Shown one piece after another: positions 25,121 through 31,663 of a stretch of DNA of 64,000 nt. How positions within the stretch are numbered: position 1 is the first letter of the stretch; each line of letters begins with the position of its first letter. Source of the DNA: Halorhodospira halophila. GTDB taxonomy: Bacteria > Pseudomonadota > Gammaproteobacteria > Nitrococcales > Halorhodospiraceae. A program made the position numbers and the translations under genes. The stretch spans positions 124,001 through 188,000 of the forward strand of contig NZ_NHSN01000016.1 in NCBI RefSeq assembly GCF_016653405.1. The letters are read 5' to 3'. The notes under the pieces were generated by a model. It was not told the DNA's origin and made no database searches. It was given only the letters and a program-made list of their open reading frames with translations.

Positions 25121-25704
25121 TGGTCTTCGATCAGGTTTACGATCCGTGGTAGCCAGTACCCGGCGTGCTCCTCTCGCCAGGCCGTATGCCCGATAGTGTC
25201 GGCCTCGCGCTCGGTGTCGATGCCGCGCACGCGCTGGTCTTCGGTTTGTGGGCCGTAGCGCCCCATCGCGCCCCAGTGGTGGCGCCAGGCCCAACTGACC
25301 GGATTGACCCAGGCCCAAAGCCGCGCCATCTGCACTGCGAAATCGCGCCGGTTGTAAAGGACCGTGATGCTCCGGGCGCCGGGGCCGAACTCGGCGTGCT
25401 TGGTGAGCGCTGGCTGGATCAGCAACATGCGGTCACACTTCATCCCCGCCTCCAGGGCCTCCCAGCAGACCAAGGCGCCATTGGAGAATGCGACGACGTG
25501 ATCCTCGGGGCCGATGTCGGTAGCCAGGTCGTGCCCAACTCGACGAGAGCGCCGGCGCGTCGTCAGTGGGCCCACCCAGCCGTAGTCGTGGATCACGGCC
25601 TCGCAACCAGCAGCGATCAGTTCGGCGGCCAGGGCGTCCCAACCCGAGGCGTTCTTGTTGAACGCCCCGTGGATGAGGTGAACAACGGATCCGCGCTTAC
25701 TCAT
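25117..25704 (-). CDS. Alpha/beta hydrolase in the lysis cassette
   Basis: 195 residues. Oxyanion-hole motif HLIHGAF is at 9-15, and the nucleophile elbow VVAFSNGALV puts Ser at about 74 (AFSNGA rather than the usual GxSxG). The likely acid is Asp121 in LYNRRDF and the likely base is a His in DTIGHTAW (about 173) or near 180. There is no signal peptide. It lies between a lipoprotein and a coiled-coil membrane protein, both overlapped by 4-8 bases, so it belongs to the lysis operon. A lipid- or envelope-directed esterase is plausible but unproven; a non-lytic role is possible. Confidence 0.6.
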   Translation of the reverse strand: MSKRGSVVHLIHGAFNKNASGWDALAAELIAAGCEAVIHDYGWVGPLTTRRRSRRVGHDLATDIGPEDHVVAFSNGALVCWEALEAGMKCDRMLLIQPALTKHAEFGPGARSITVLYNRRDFAVQMARLWAWVNPVSWAWRHHWGAMGRYGPQTEDQRVRGIDTEREADTIGHTAWREEHAGYWLPRIVNLIEDQ

Positions 25705-25948
25705 CGCAGTTCACCCGGACGCTGTGCGGGGCCGCGGCGGCGTTGGCGCGCTGGCGAAGCGCCTGCCGGTCTTCCTTGCCGGTTGCCAGGCAGTAGTCAT
25801 GCACCGCCTGGCCGACGCGCTCGGCGGCCCGGTCGCCGCGCTCGGTGATGGCCGCACAGCCAGCCATCACGGACACCACCAGGCCGATGCCGGCGGCCAT
25901 GACGAGAAGCAGCCGCCCGTGCCCGAGCCCCTGGTATCGTTCGATCAT
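25697..25948 (-). CDS. Small phage lipoprotein, outer-membrane lysis component candidate
   Basis: 83 residues from the ATG at 25948 (ATGA with the endolysin stop). A hydrophobic signal (LLLVMAAGIGLVVSVMAG) ends in a lipobox with Cys31 (VMAGC), followed by a short Arg/Ala-rich helix and a C-terminal region with two more Cys (DYCLATG and VNCDE), which could form a disulfide. It sits straight after the endolysin, the position of Rz1-like outer-membrane spanins, but it is not Pro-rich like Rz1. It may instead be a lysogenic-conversion lipoprotein. Confidence 0.55.
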   Translation of the reverse strand: MIERYQGLGHGRLLLVMAAGIGLVVSVMAGCAAITERGDRAAERVGQAVHDYCLATGKEDRQALRQRANAAAAPHSVRVNCDE

Positions 25949-26439
25949 TCCTCCCACCCCGCCTGGATCAGTCGGTCCACGTATTCCTGGTTGACGTAGC
26001 GCCCATCGGTCATGCGCGGACTGCCAGCGTTGTACGCCGCGGCAACGCCCGTCCAGCCATGCTGATTCCCGAAGCGCCGGTATAGGCGCATCAGATACTC
26101 GCACCCGTATTGCAGGTTGGTTTCCGGGTCGCAGAGCTCGGAGAGGAAGGTTCCCTTGAATCCGATCTCGCGCGCGGTGGCGCCCATGATCTGCATGAGC
26201 CCCCAGCTCGTACGCTGGCCATAGGACTCGGTGGGGCGCGAGGCGCCGGGGGGTGCGTAGAAGGGGCCGCCACGGTGAGGCGCGTTGTGGCGCACGTCCC
26301 ATAGCCAGCGGTAATTGGCTTCCATCCGCATCGCGTAGGGATTGCCGGCGCTCTCGACCTCGATGATCGCGCGCAGCAGGCGCACAGGGATCCCGTACCG
26401 CTCCGAGAACCGGGCGGTAAGCTGGTCGATGTCGTGCAT
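25945..26439 (-). CDS. Endolysin: soluble lytic transglycosylase
   Basis: 164 residues of the SLT/goose-lysozyme-like type. The catalytic Glu is in IIEVESAGNP (about residue 29); the other signature blocks are SWGLMQIMGATA, NLQYGCEYLMRL and AAYNAGSPR. It cuts the glycan strand between MurNAc and GlcNAc, forming 1,6-anhydro ends. No signal peptide or SAR anchor is visible, so release through a holin is expected. It is the first gene after the terminator at 26.48 kb, making it the first late gene. Confidence 0.85.
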   Translation of the reverse strand: MHDIDQLTARFSERYGIPVRLLRAIIEVESAGNPYAMRMEANYRWLWDVRHNAPHRGGPFYAPPGASRPTESYGQRTSWGLMQIMGATAREIGFKGTFLSELCDPETNLQYGCEYLMRLYRRFGNQHGWTGVAAAYNAGSPRMTDGRYVNQEYVDRLIQAGWEE

Positions 26440-26463
26440 GTGGGGGGCACCGGGGGGCAGGAA

Positions 26464-26496
26464 TAAAAAAACCCGGCGATCCGCGAGGAAGCCGGG
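26464..26496 (-). terminator. Strong intrinsic terminator between early-left and late operons
   Basis: On the minus strand GCCCGGC-type stem (CCCGGC/GCCGGG plus flanking pairs), a 13-base loop and then TTTTTTT. It separates the gene in Q position from the endolysin. In lambdoid layouts such a terminator just after the late promoter is what the antiterminator overcomes. Confidence 0.8.
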
Positions 26497-26540
26497 CTTG
26501 CTTACACCAGTGGCATGGTAGTTATCAAGACATAGTATTG

Positions 26541-27110
26541 TCAGACCTGCTGCGCGTCAATATCAGGCAGCCGACTATCGAGCACCGCAGCCACCCTTTT
26601 GAGTCCTACCGCCTCCCAATCGTCGATCTGGTCGTGCGCCGCCTGCACCACCCGCCGGTAGTTCGGCCAAGACTGTCGCGGGAACCCCACCTTGCGCGCG
26701 TAGTCCGCGGGGCGCAGGCGCGGGTTGCCGAGTCCGGTCCACCGCTTATCCCCCATCGCCGCGAGCATCAGCGACTCCAGGCGATCCGCTGCCACCTTGA
26801 GCCCGGGAATCCGCTCCCGCACGGCGAGGGTCAGCAGGTCGTGCAACCGGAACACGCCCTCATCGGACACCCATTCCGCGGCCGGCTCAGCGTAGGCGAT
26901 GTAGAGCCACAGCCGGGAGGGCTCAGGGCAGTCATCCACGGCCGCGAGCACCCGGCCGCAGTCGATCCCATGGGCAACGGCCCCCGCCGTGCTGGTCGCA
27001 GGCGAGAAGTCGATCCGGCAGCGGTAGCGCATCTGATCGGATTCCGGCGTCTGCCACCCGTGGAGCGTTGCGATGGTGATGGCCAGCTTGGCGCTGTAGG
27101 TCCGTATCAC
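26541..27110 (-). CDS. Phage protein of unknown family in antiterminator-Q position
   Basis: 189 residues from the GTG at 27110, which overlaps the RusA-like gene stop (GTGA). The N terminus is a beta-rich block (MIRTYSAKLAITIATLHGW, then YRCRIDF), the C-terminal half is helical with LHDLLTLAVRERIPGLK and QSWPNYRRVVQAAHDQIDDW. No known Q family was recognised. The gene is the last of the leftward early operon, directly before a strong terminator and the lysis genes, which is where lambda-type Q genes lie. The Q role is therefore a positional hypothesis. Confidence 0.5.
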   Translation of the reverse strand: MIRTYSAKLAITIATLHGWQTPESDQMRYRCRIDFSPATSTAGAVAHGIDCGRVLAAVDDCPEPSRLWLYIAYAEPAAEWVSDEGVFRLHDLLTLAVRERIPGLKVAADRLESLMLAAMGDKRWTGLGNPRLRPADYARKVGFPRQSWPNYRRVVQAAHDQIDDWEAVGLKRVAAVLDSRLPDIDAQQV

Positions 27111-27496
27111 GCCTCTCCCTCCCCCTCTACGGGCACAATCTGAACGCGGGTCCACCCCTTCTTCCTCGGTGCGAACGTCGGCTCGGCGGTGAGTCTCACG
27201 ATGCACTGCGGGTCGTCGTCTTCGATGATCCCCAGGCCGTGCGGGTTGCGCTTTGTGGGGCGAACGAGGCAGTCGAGCAGCGGCTTGAGCCCGCCGTAGA
27301 GCCCGTCCCAATCCGGCAGCCGCTCGCTGTAGCGCTGGATGTGAACCTGGCAGCGTGCGACAGGCTGCGCCGGCGGCGTCACGGCTGCGCGCACCATCCA
27401 GGCCACGGCTTCGGTGTGCCGGCGCCGGTCGCGCCAGTGCATCCGCTGCCAGCGGTTGAGCAGGATCGTCGGCTCCGGCAACTCGAAGTCGATCAT
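27107..27496 (-). CDS. RusA-like Holliday junction resolvase
   Basis: 129 residues. The pattern PDWDGLYGGLKPLLDCLV, followed by LGIIEDDDPQCIVRL and an end in GWTRVQIVPV, corresponds to RusA: an Asp-containing PDxD block, a conserved Asp in the next helix and a DDD metal site before the final strand. RusA-type enzymes are dimers that cut four-way junctions made in replication and recombination. The gene is within a nin-like cluster (NinB, YbcO) and overlaps both neighbours by 4 bases. The usual Asn after the first acidic pair is Gly here, so activity needs proof. Confidence 0.65.
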   Translation of the reverse strand: MIDFELPEPTILLNRWQRMHWRDRRRHTEAVAWMVRAAVTPPAQPVARCQVHIQRYSERLPDWDGLYGGLKPLLDCLVRPTKRNPHGLGIIEDDDPQCIVRLTAEPTFAPRKKGWTRVQIVPVEGEGEA

Positions 27497-27708
27497 CCGT
27501 CACCCTCCGCGGCCCGGAACCCGCGGCAACGCCGCCCCCGGGCCGGACGCCTGAGCCCCTTCTTGCACTCGGTCACCAGCTCGCCCCATGCGCTGCCGAG
27601 GTCTCGGGCGTAGAGGCAGATTTCGCACTGGCGCTCGCGGATCTGCATGGCATGAACGGCCTGCTCGACGGAATCCAGCGCGTCTCGAGGTACATGACGC
27701 CGACTCAT
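27493..27708 (-). CDS. Small Cys-containing basic phage protein
   Basis: 71 residues, Arg-rich, with CEIC, then ECKK and RRCRG: four cysteines that could form a zinc site. N-terminal helix MSRRHVPRDALDSVEQAV. No family recognised. It sits in the nin-like cluster with TGATG and ATGA overlaps on both sides, so it is translated with RusA-like and YbcO-like proteins. Confidence 0.5.
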   Translation of the reverse strand: MSRRHVPRDALDSVEQAVHAMQIRERQCEICLYARDLGSAWGELVTECKKGLRRPARGRRCRGFRAAEGDG

Positions 27709-28070
27709 CAGAATCCCTCCTCATCGACGCGCGGCAGGGCGAATCCCTCGACGCGCAGCAGCCCCATTTGCAGCCAGATCGCCCGGGTCCGGGCCGCGGC
27801 CAGGATCCAGGCGCCGAAGATCGCACCCGGGCCCAGGTGATCCGGGCACGGCACCCGGCCGTCGAGCACGTCATGGCAGGCCGAGCAGCAGAACGCGCCT
27901 TCGAGGTCCGAGCCTTTAGTCGCCATGCCCCCGTTGCCCAGGGGCGGGTGGGCAAGCACCACGGTCTCGGGATCCCAAGAGCACACGCCGGGCAGGCGAA
28001 GCTGGCATTGCTGACCTCGGGCGGAGTCGCGGAGCTTCTTCGAGCGCACCGGCGGCGTTTTCTGGAGCAT
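27708..28070 (-). CDS. YbcO-like putative nuclease (DUF1364)
   Basis: 120 residues from the ATG at 28070 (TGATG with NinB). Like E. coli YbcO it has a basic N terminus with LRDSARGQQCQLRLPGVC, then ETVVLAHPPL, GTKPPD-equivalent TKGSDLEGAF and CCSACHDVLDGR, giving a Cys/His metal site related to HNH nucleases. It ends in ARTRAIWLQMGLLRVEG, equal to the family's conserved tail. Such proteins are common in lambdoid nin regions and are thought to be DNA-processing nucleases; the substrate is not known. Confidence 0.7.
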   Translation of the reverse strand: MLQKTPPVRSKKLRDSARGQQCQLRLPGVCSWDPETVVLAHPPLGNGGMATKGSDLEGAFCCSACHDVLDGRVPCPDHLGPGAIFGAWILAAARTRAIWLQMGLLRVEGFALPRVDEEGF

Positions 28071-28516
28071 CACGCAAGTTCCCTCCCCGCCCAATCCGGC
28101 TCGGTCAGCCCCATGCCCAACCCCGTGAAGTGCTGGTAAACGTCATCGAGGTACTGACGCTTCTCAGGCACCGTCATCAAGCGGGTCACCGGAAAGTCGA
28201 TGGGCACCTGCATCAGCAGCAGCTTCATTTCGTACTCAAGCGGGCGCACCACCCGGTCGTACTGCTCGCGGAAGTCCTCGTGAGCGGCCCTGAGAATCGG
28301 CACGCCGAAGTGCAGCTTGCAGAACGCCCGGTACTCCTCGGCGCTTTGATCCCCCTGCTCCTCGGCCTCGTTCATCCACAGCCGTTGCAGCCGGTTTTGC
28401 TTCAGTGAGCGTGGCGCCCCTTTGCTCAGGCTGGCCGTGAAGGGCGGCTTGCGGCTCTGGATCAGAGCCATGAGCCGCCGGCGGTCGCTTTCGTCGCGGA
28501 CTGCGATCTGCGTCAT
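28070..28516 (-). CDS. ninB: NinB-like recombination protein
   Basis: 148 residues from the ATG at 28516. Family features are the early SLKQNRLQRLWMNEAEEQG (about 37-55), then EYRAFCKLHFGVPILRA and the C-terminal MTVPEKRQYLDDVYQHFTG. Lambda NinB (Orf) binds single-stranded DNA and SSB and can take over RecFOR functions in phage recombination. Here it would work with the phage ERF protein and SSB, although those are in the rightward operon. It overlaps an HTH gene upstream and the YbcO-like gene downstream. Confidence 0.75.
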   Translation of the reverse strand: MTQIAVRDESDRRRLMALIQSRKPPFTASLSKGAPRSLKQNRLQRLWMNEAEEQGDQSAEEYRAFCKLHFGVPILRAAHEDFREQYDRVVRPLEYEMKLLLMQVPIDFPVTRLMTVPEKRQYLDDVYQHFTGLGMGLTEPDWAGRELA

Positions 28517-28704
28517 CGAACATCCCCCGTCAGCCGGGTTCGGGTGCGGTACCGGATCCAGTCGCACACCGTGAAGTAGTGGTACCCAAGGCGCCGGGCG
28601 ATCTCGACCGTGCTAAGGCCCTGGTCATGTAGATACCGGGCCCGCTCGACGGTCTCATCCGTTGCCCGCGCCCGAGGGTGTCGCTCGCCGTGCGACATCG
28701 GCAT
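28513..28704 (-). CDS. Small helix-turn-helix protein
   Basis: 63 residues from the ATG at 28704 (a second ATG lies at 28698). The core ETVERARYLHDQGLSTVEIARRLGYHYFTVCDWIRY is a resolvase/Trp-repressor-like HTH: two helices and a recognition helix with YHYFTVCDWI. Basic tails on both ends fit DNA binding. Position in the nin-like cluster gives no clear target; it could be a local regulator or a replication accessory. Confidence 0.55.
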   Translation of the reverse strand: MPMSHGERHPRARATDETVERARYLHDQGLSTVEIARRLGYHYFTVCDWIRYRTRTRLTGDVR

Positions 28705-28709
28705 AGGGC

Positions 28710-29171
28710 TCACACCTTGTTCCAGGGGCGCATCGAGGCAGCCCATTCGGGGTTCGGGAACACGCCCATGAAGCGATACCCGCGGTCGTCGATGGTCACC
28801 AGCGCCGGCGGCTTGCACAGCGGCCAGCGCACTTGGCGGACCAGCCAGCGCCCAGCCCTGTGCGCCTCCTCGTTCAGCGACTCGGCGCCGAGCTGGTACC
28901 CGGCGTCGATCCAGGGTTTGCGATTCGTGGTCAGGAATGCCCCGGCGGCGTGCCGGCGCATCCAGCGCTTCATCGCGCGCCGGCCTCCGAGCCGGTGGCT
29001 ACGCGAGGAGTGGATCGCCACCTGGTACCCCTCACCGAGCGCCTCGAGGATGAACTCAAACGCCCCGGGCACCGGACCATCCGGGATCACGCGACCCCCC
29101 TGCCAGCCGCTTTCATAGCTATGGATGACGCCATCGAAGTCCAGGCAGATGATCGGCTGCATGTCAGTCAT
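28710..29171 (-). CDS. HAD-superfamily phosphatase
   Basis: 153 residues. Motif I is IICLDFDGVIHSY (nucleophile Asp and acid/base Asp), motif II is IHSSRS, a basic residue follows in NRKPWIDAG, and motif IV is LVTIDDRGY. The small cap and size match phage HADs related to nucleotidases or polynucleotide-kinase phosphatases. It may dephosphorylate nucleotides or DNA ends; with dUTPase and thymidylate synthase it could belong to a dNTP-handling set, but the substrate is a guess. It overlaps a 38-residue membrane ORF by 8 bases. Confidence 0.7.
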   Translation of the reverse strand: MTDMQPIICLDFDGVIHSYESGWQGGRVIPDGPVPGAFEFILEALGEGYQVAIHSSRSHRLGGRRAMKRWMRRHAAGAFLTTNRKPWIDAGYQLGAESLNEEAHRAGRWLVRQVRWPLCKPPALVTIDDRGYRFMGVFPNPEWAASMRPWNKV

Positions 29172-29280
29172 CCCCCGTGCCCATCAGCCATACCAGCGCA
29201 TCCATCACCCCGCGCACCGTGACCACGAATGCCACGACCACGGCCGGAATCATTGCCACCCACATAGCTGCTGTACTCAT
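29164..29280 (-). CDS. 38-residue single-TM microprotein
   Basis: A short ORF with ATG at 29280 directly behind AAGGAGGTCGC, a near-perfect ribosome site, and ATGA overlap with the upstream nuclease gene. The product (MSTAAMWVAMIPAVVVAFVV and on) is one hydrophobic span followed by RGVMDALVWLMGTGDD. Its stop overlaps the HAD gene start. Strong translation signals on such a short frame suggest a real membrane microprotein; its function is unknown. Confidence 0.5.
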   Translation of the reverse strand: MSTAAMWVAMIPAVVVAFVVTVRGVMDALVWLMGTGDD

Positions 29281-29777
29281 GCGACCTCCTTGTTCGCTCG
29301 CGCGAGGATCTTTCCGGCGCTCACCACCCAGCGAGCGCCGTACCCAAAATCCCGTTGTTCGCCGATCTCGCGGACACGCTCGCTACTGATCGGCGGGTAG
29401 ACGGTGCAGACATCCGGCCAGGCGATCTGGACCAGGACGTAGTGAACTCCAGGGCGCAGATGCTCGGCGTTGAGCTTGAGCATCGGGTCGGCCCCGGTGT
29501 AGGTCGTCGCCTTGACCTCCAACTGCCGCCCGTCGCGGGCGGTCAGGTCGGCGGCGTGCCCATCGCCCTGCGGGCGGACGGTCTGATCGACGCGGGCCCC
29601 GTAGACCCGGGCCGCGGCCAGTTCGGAGAGCACGCCGGCAAGATGCATCCCATAGGGACTGACCTTGGCCGCCTGGAATCCGACCGGGCCGGCCTTGGTC
29701 GCCAGGCGTTGCGCGGCCAGCGTCGAGGCGAACGCCACCTCGGCCGGGGTCAGGCGCACCGCGGTTGGCGCGATCAC
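29277..29777 (-). CDS. PD-(D/E)XK-type nuclease
   Basis: 166 residues. After a helical start (FASTLAAQRLATKAG) comes VLSELAAARVYG, then GDGHAADLTARDGRQLEVKAT, where Asp-Leu and Glu-Val-Lys fit the D...ExK catalytic core with a preceding helix Glu. YVLVQIAWPDVCTVYPPI continues the central sheet. Phage enzymes of this fold act as recombination or host-DNA nucleases. It is in the leftward replication operon, overlapping DUF6378 and the microprotein genes by 4 bases each. Substrate unknown. Confidence 0.65.
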   Translation of the reverse strand: MIAPTAVRLTPAEVAFASTLAAQRLATKAGPVGFQAAKVSPYGMHLAGVLSELAAARVYGARVDQTVRPQGDGHAADLTARDGRQLEVKATTYTGADPMLKLNAEHLRPGVHYVLVQIAWPDVCTVYPPISSERVREIGEQRDFGYGARWVVSAGKILARANKEVA

Positions 29778-30073
29778 CGCGCACCGCGTGCGGCAGACTC
29801 CGCCGCCAGGGCGACGTAGCCCACGTCATCGAGATAATCGTCTTCGCGGTACTCGCCCTGGGCGCCGCGGACCTTCTTGAGCACCGACATGAACTCCCAG
29901 CCCTCGGTCTCGGCCATGTACCCCCGGGCAAGGATCCGCGCCCCGTAGATCGTCCAGAACGCATCGACGGCGGCGGCCATCGACCGCTCCCCGTTCTCCT
30001 GGTCCCGGCTCTTGCCGCGCTGATTCATCACCTCACCAGCCCGGGCCAGGTAGTCAGCGGCGGTATTCGTCAT
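29774..30073 (-). CDS. DUF6378-type phage protein
   Basis: 99 residues from the ATG at 30073. The family pattern is plain: RGKSRDQENGERSMAAAVDAF, a central ILARGYMAETEGWEFMSVLK and a final EDDYLDDVGYVALAAES. Related proteins sit in phage replication regions and are mostly helical, resembling all-alpha NTP-pyrophosphohydrolase folds, which could mean dNTP house-cleaning; this is speculative because no clear EExxE set is seen. Confidence 0.6.
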   Translation of the reverse strand: MTNTAADYLARAGEVMNQRGKSRDQENGERSMAAAVDAFWTIYGARILARGYMAETEGWEFMSVLKKVRGAQGEYREDDYLDDVGYVALAAESAARGAR

Positions 30074-30450
30074 CGCCCCTTCCTCCCCTGCCAGCCCTCG
30101 CGTACCGAGCGCTCCAACGCCGCGGCGGCCGGCTCGCCGTAGATCGAACGGAACCGCTCCAGTGCCTTCCGACGCTGCTCCCGTGTTGGTGCGTGGAGAA
30201 TCTGCGCCGCCTGCTCGCGCAACGGGGCCGCGCACGGCCCGATGACCTGCTCCCGGTACGTCGCCACCCGGGCCGCCCCGCCGGCGGTACCCCCGACCTC
30301 TCGCACCTCGACCCGGGTGCCGACCTCGTGCCCGTCCTGCTCGGCGTAGGTCATCCGCCCATCGAATGCCGCTTGGAGTTCGGCCAGAACCGGATCCTCG
30401 ATCAGTGCCGAGAGAGCCTTGCGGTTGTGTTGCCGGATGTCCTCGATCAC
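30070..30450 (-). CDS. Phage protein of unknown function
   Basis: 126 residues from the GTG at 30450, picked because it overlaps the upstream stop as GTGA, the rule in this operon. The product begins with a helix (IEDIRQHNRKALSALIED), has a beta-like middle (TRVEVREVGG) and ends in two helices (REQRRKALERFRSIYGEPAA and LERSVREGW) that resemble a small conserved motif of several phage replication-region proteins. No function is recognised. Confidence 0.5.
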   Translation of the reverse strand: MIEDIRQHNRKALSALIEDPVLAELQAAFDGRMTYAEQDGHEVGTRVEVREVGGTAGGAARVATYREQVIGPCAAPLREQAAQILHAPTREQRRKALERFRSIYGEPAAAALERSVREGWQGRKGR

Positions 30451-30761
30451 GACGCCACCTCCCGCAGCAAGCGCATCCACTTGGCCAGGAACCAGTCACC
30501 GCCCTGGCTCGACGGCCTCGGGAAGACCTGGTGGGGCTGGAACTCGCAGAGCAGCCAGACCCGCGGGGCGCGCAGCCGGATATGGGGCGCATCCGGGGCC
30601 TGGCAGATATGGAAGAACGGCCGGTGCGCGTAGCCGCGCTTGCGCCCGCCGTCCACCGCCTCCTGCCAATCGCCGAGCTGATAGCGATGGCTGCGGCAGA
30701 AGTAGAGCGGCGCGTAGCCGTCCCCCATCCGCCGCATCAGCTTGTAGCCAAGCTGGATCAC
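30447..30761 (-). CDS. Conserved phage protein of unknown function
   Basis: 104 residues rich in aromatic and basic residues. The pattern GYKLMRRMGDGYAPLYF, then GYAHRPFFHICQAPDAPHI and RVWLLCEF, matches a small family often found near phage primase or helicase genes; the HxPxAPHxRxxxRxW block is the recognisable core. The fold and role are unknown. It overlaps the primase gene by 4 bases. Confidence 0.55.
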   Translation of the reverse strand: MIQLGYKLMRRMGDGYAPLYFCRSHRYQLGDWQEAVDGGRKRGYAHRPFFHICQAPDAPHIRLRAPRVWLLCEFQPHQVFPRPSSQGGDWFLAKWMRLLREVAS

Positions 30762-31663
30762 TCCGCCTCAACCTCCCGACGCGCATGCAGCACGTCGTTC
30801 CAATCAGTGCCCGGCACGGGCGGGAAATGGACCTCGACATCGAAGCCCGTGAGAACCAGACGGTGCGCCAGGCCATAAGCCGCGGCGTGACCGGCGTAGT
30901 TGTGGTCGTGGTCGGCGTAGATCCGCACCGACCGCGTGCCGGCCGGCGGGGTCCAGGACTTCATCAGGGCGGTGTTGATGAGCGCCCACACCGGGACGCC
31001 GTGGAGCATCTTCGCGGCAATGGCCGACTCGATCCCCTCGGCAACACCGAGCACCGGCCCAGGTGGGTAGAGCGGGATCGACGCCCCGGCGAGCGAGCCG
31101 GACTTGCTCGGCAGGATCTTCCGCGGCTCCATGCCCGAGAGCTTCTGCCCGCCTTGCAAGTAGGTGACGTGGTAGGTCTCGAAGGCTCCGTCGCGTAGCA
31201 CGGGCGCGCACATCGCCGGGTAGTGGCCGATCACTCGCTGATGCTCGTCGTAGTAAGCCAGGGAGCGGTGCCACCGCAGCCCAGGGGCCATTTCCAGCCC
31301 CCGGCTCTCCAGGTACCGACTGCGCCCGCTGTGCTCCACCTCCCGCTGCAACCGCTCGGCGCGGGTTGGCTTGCGCCGGGCCGGGATCGGCCCGGCGCCG
31401 ATCACCTGTTCGATACGCTCCGCCGCGGCCTTGAAGTCGAGCCCCAGGCGACACATCACCAACTGCACCCCGTCTCGATCCCCGTTCGAGCAGTGGCAGA
31501 AGAAGCTGCCCGAGCCGTGATGATCGGAGAAGCGGTACTTCGGCTTATCGTCCGGGCGGCAGGGGCAGCGTTGGTGCTTGCGGCTCTCGATCCACTGCGG
31601 GCCCAGGATCTCGCTGATGATTCGCTCCCACTGCCCGCGGCAACGCTGGCGAAGGTCGCTCAT
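30758..31663 (-). CDS. Phage primase (zinc-binding plus Toprim)
   Basis: 301 residues. The N terminus has a zinc-binding region (QRCPCRPDDK, then FFCHCSNG with a nearby His pair), about 30-65, followed by GDRDGVQLVMCRLGLDF as in bacteriophage primases. A helical linker (95-115) leads to a Toprim core with VAEGIESAIAAKMLHG, then IYADHDHNYAGH (acidic pair) and GTDWNDVLHAR. It would make RNA primers at the phage fork, working with the SF2 helicase encoded next and the O-like protein. No DnaB-type helicase is fused or nearby. Confidence 0.8.
   Translation of the reverse strand: MSDLRQRCRGQWERIISEILGPQWIESRKHQRCPCRPDDKPKYRFSDHHGSGSFFCHCSNGDRDGVQLVMCRLGLDFKAAAERIEQVIGAGPIPARRKPTRAERLQREVEHSGRSRYLESRGLEMAPGLRWHRSLAYYDEHQRVIGHYPAMCAPVLRDGAFETYHVTYLQGGQKLSGMEPRKILPSKSGSLAGASIPLYPPGPVLGVAEGIESAIAAKMLHGVPVWALINTALMKSWTPPAGTRSVRIYADHDHNYAGHAAAYGLAHRLVLTGFDVEVHFPPVPGTDWNDVLHARREVEAE

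Noticed and set aside
26541-27503. A single 320-residue minus-strand gene
   Set aside because: Its first third is out-of-frame translation of the RusA-like gene. The GTG at 27110 with GTGA overlap gives the plausible protein start.
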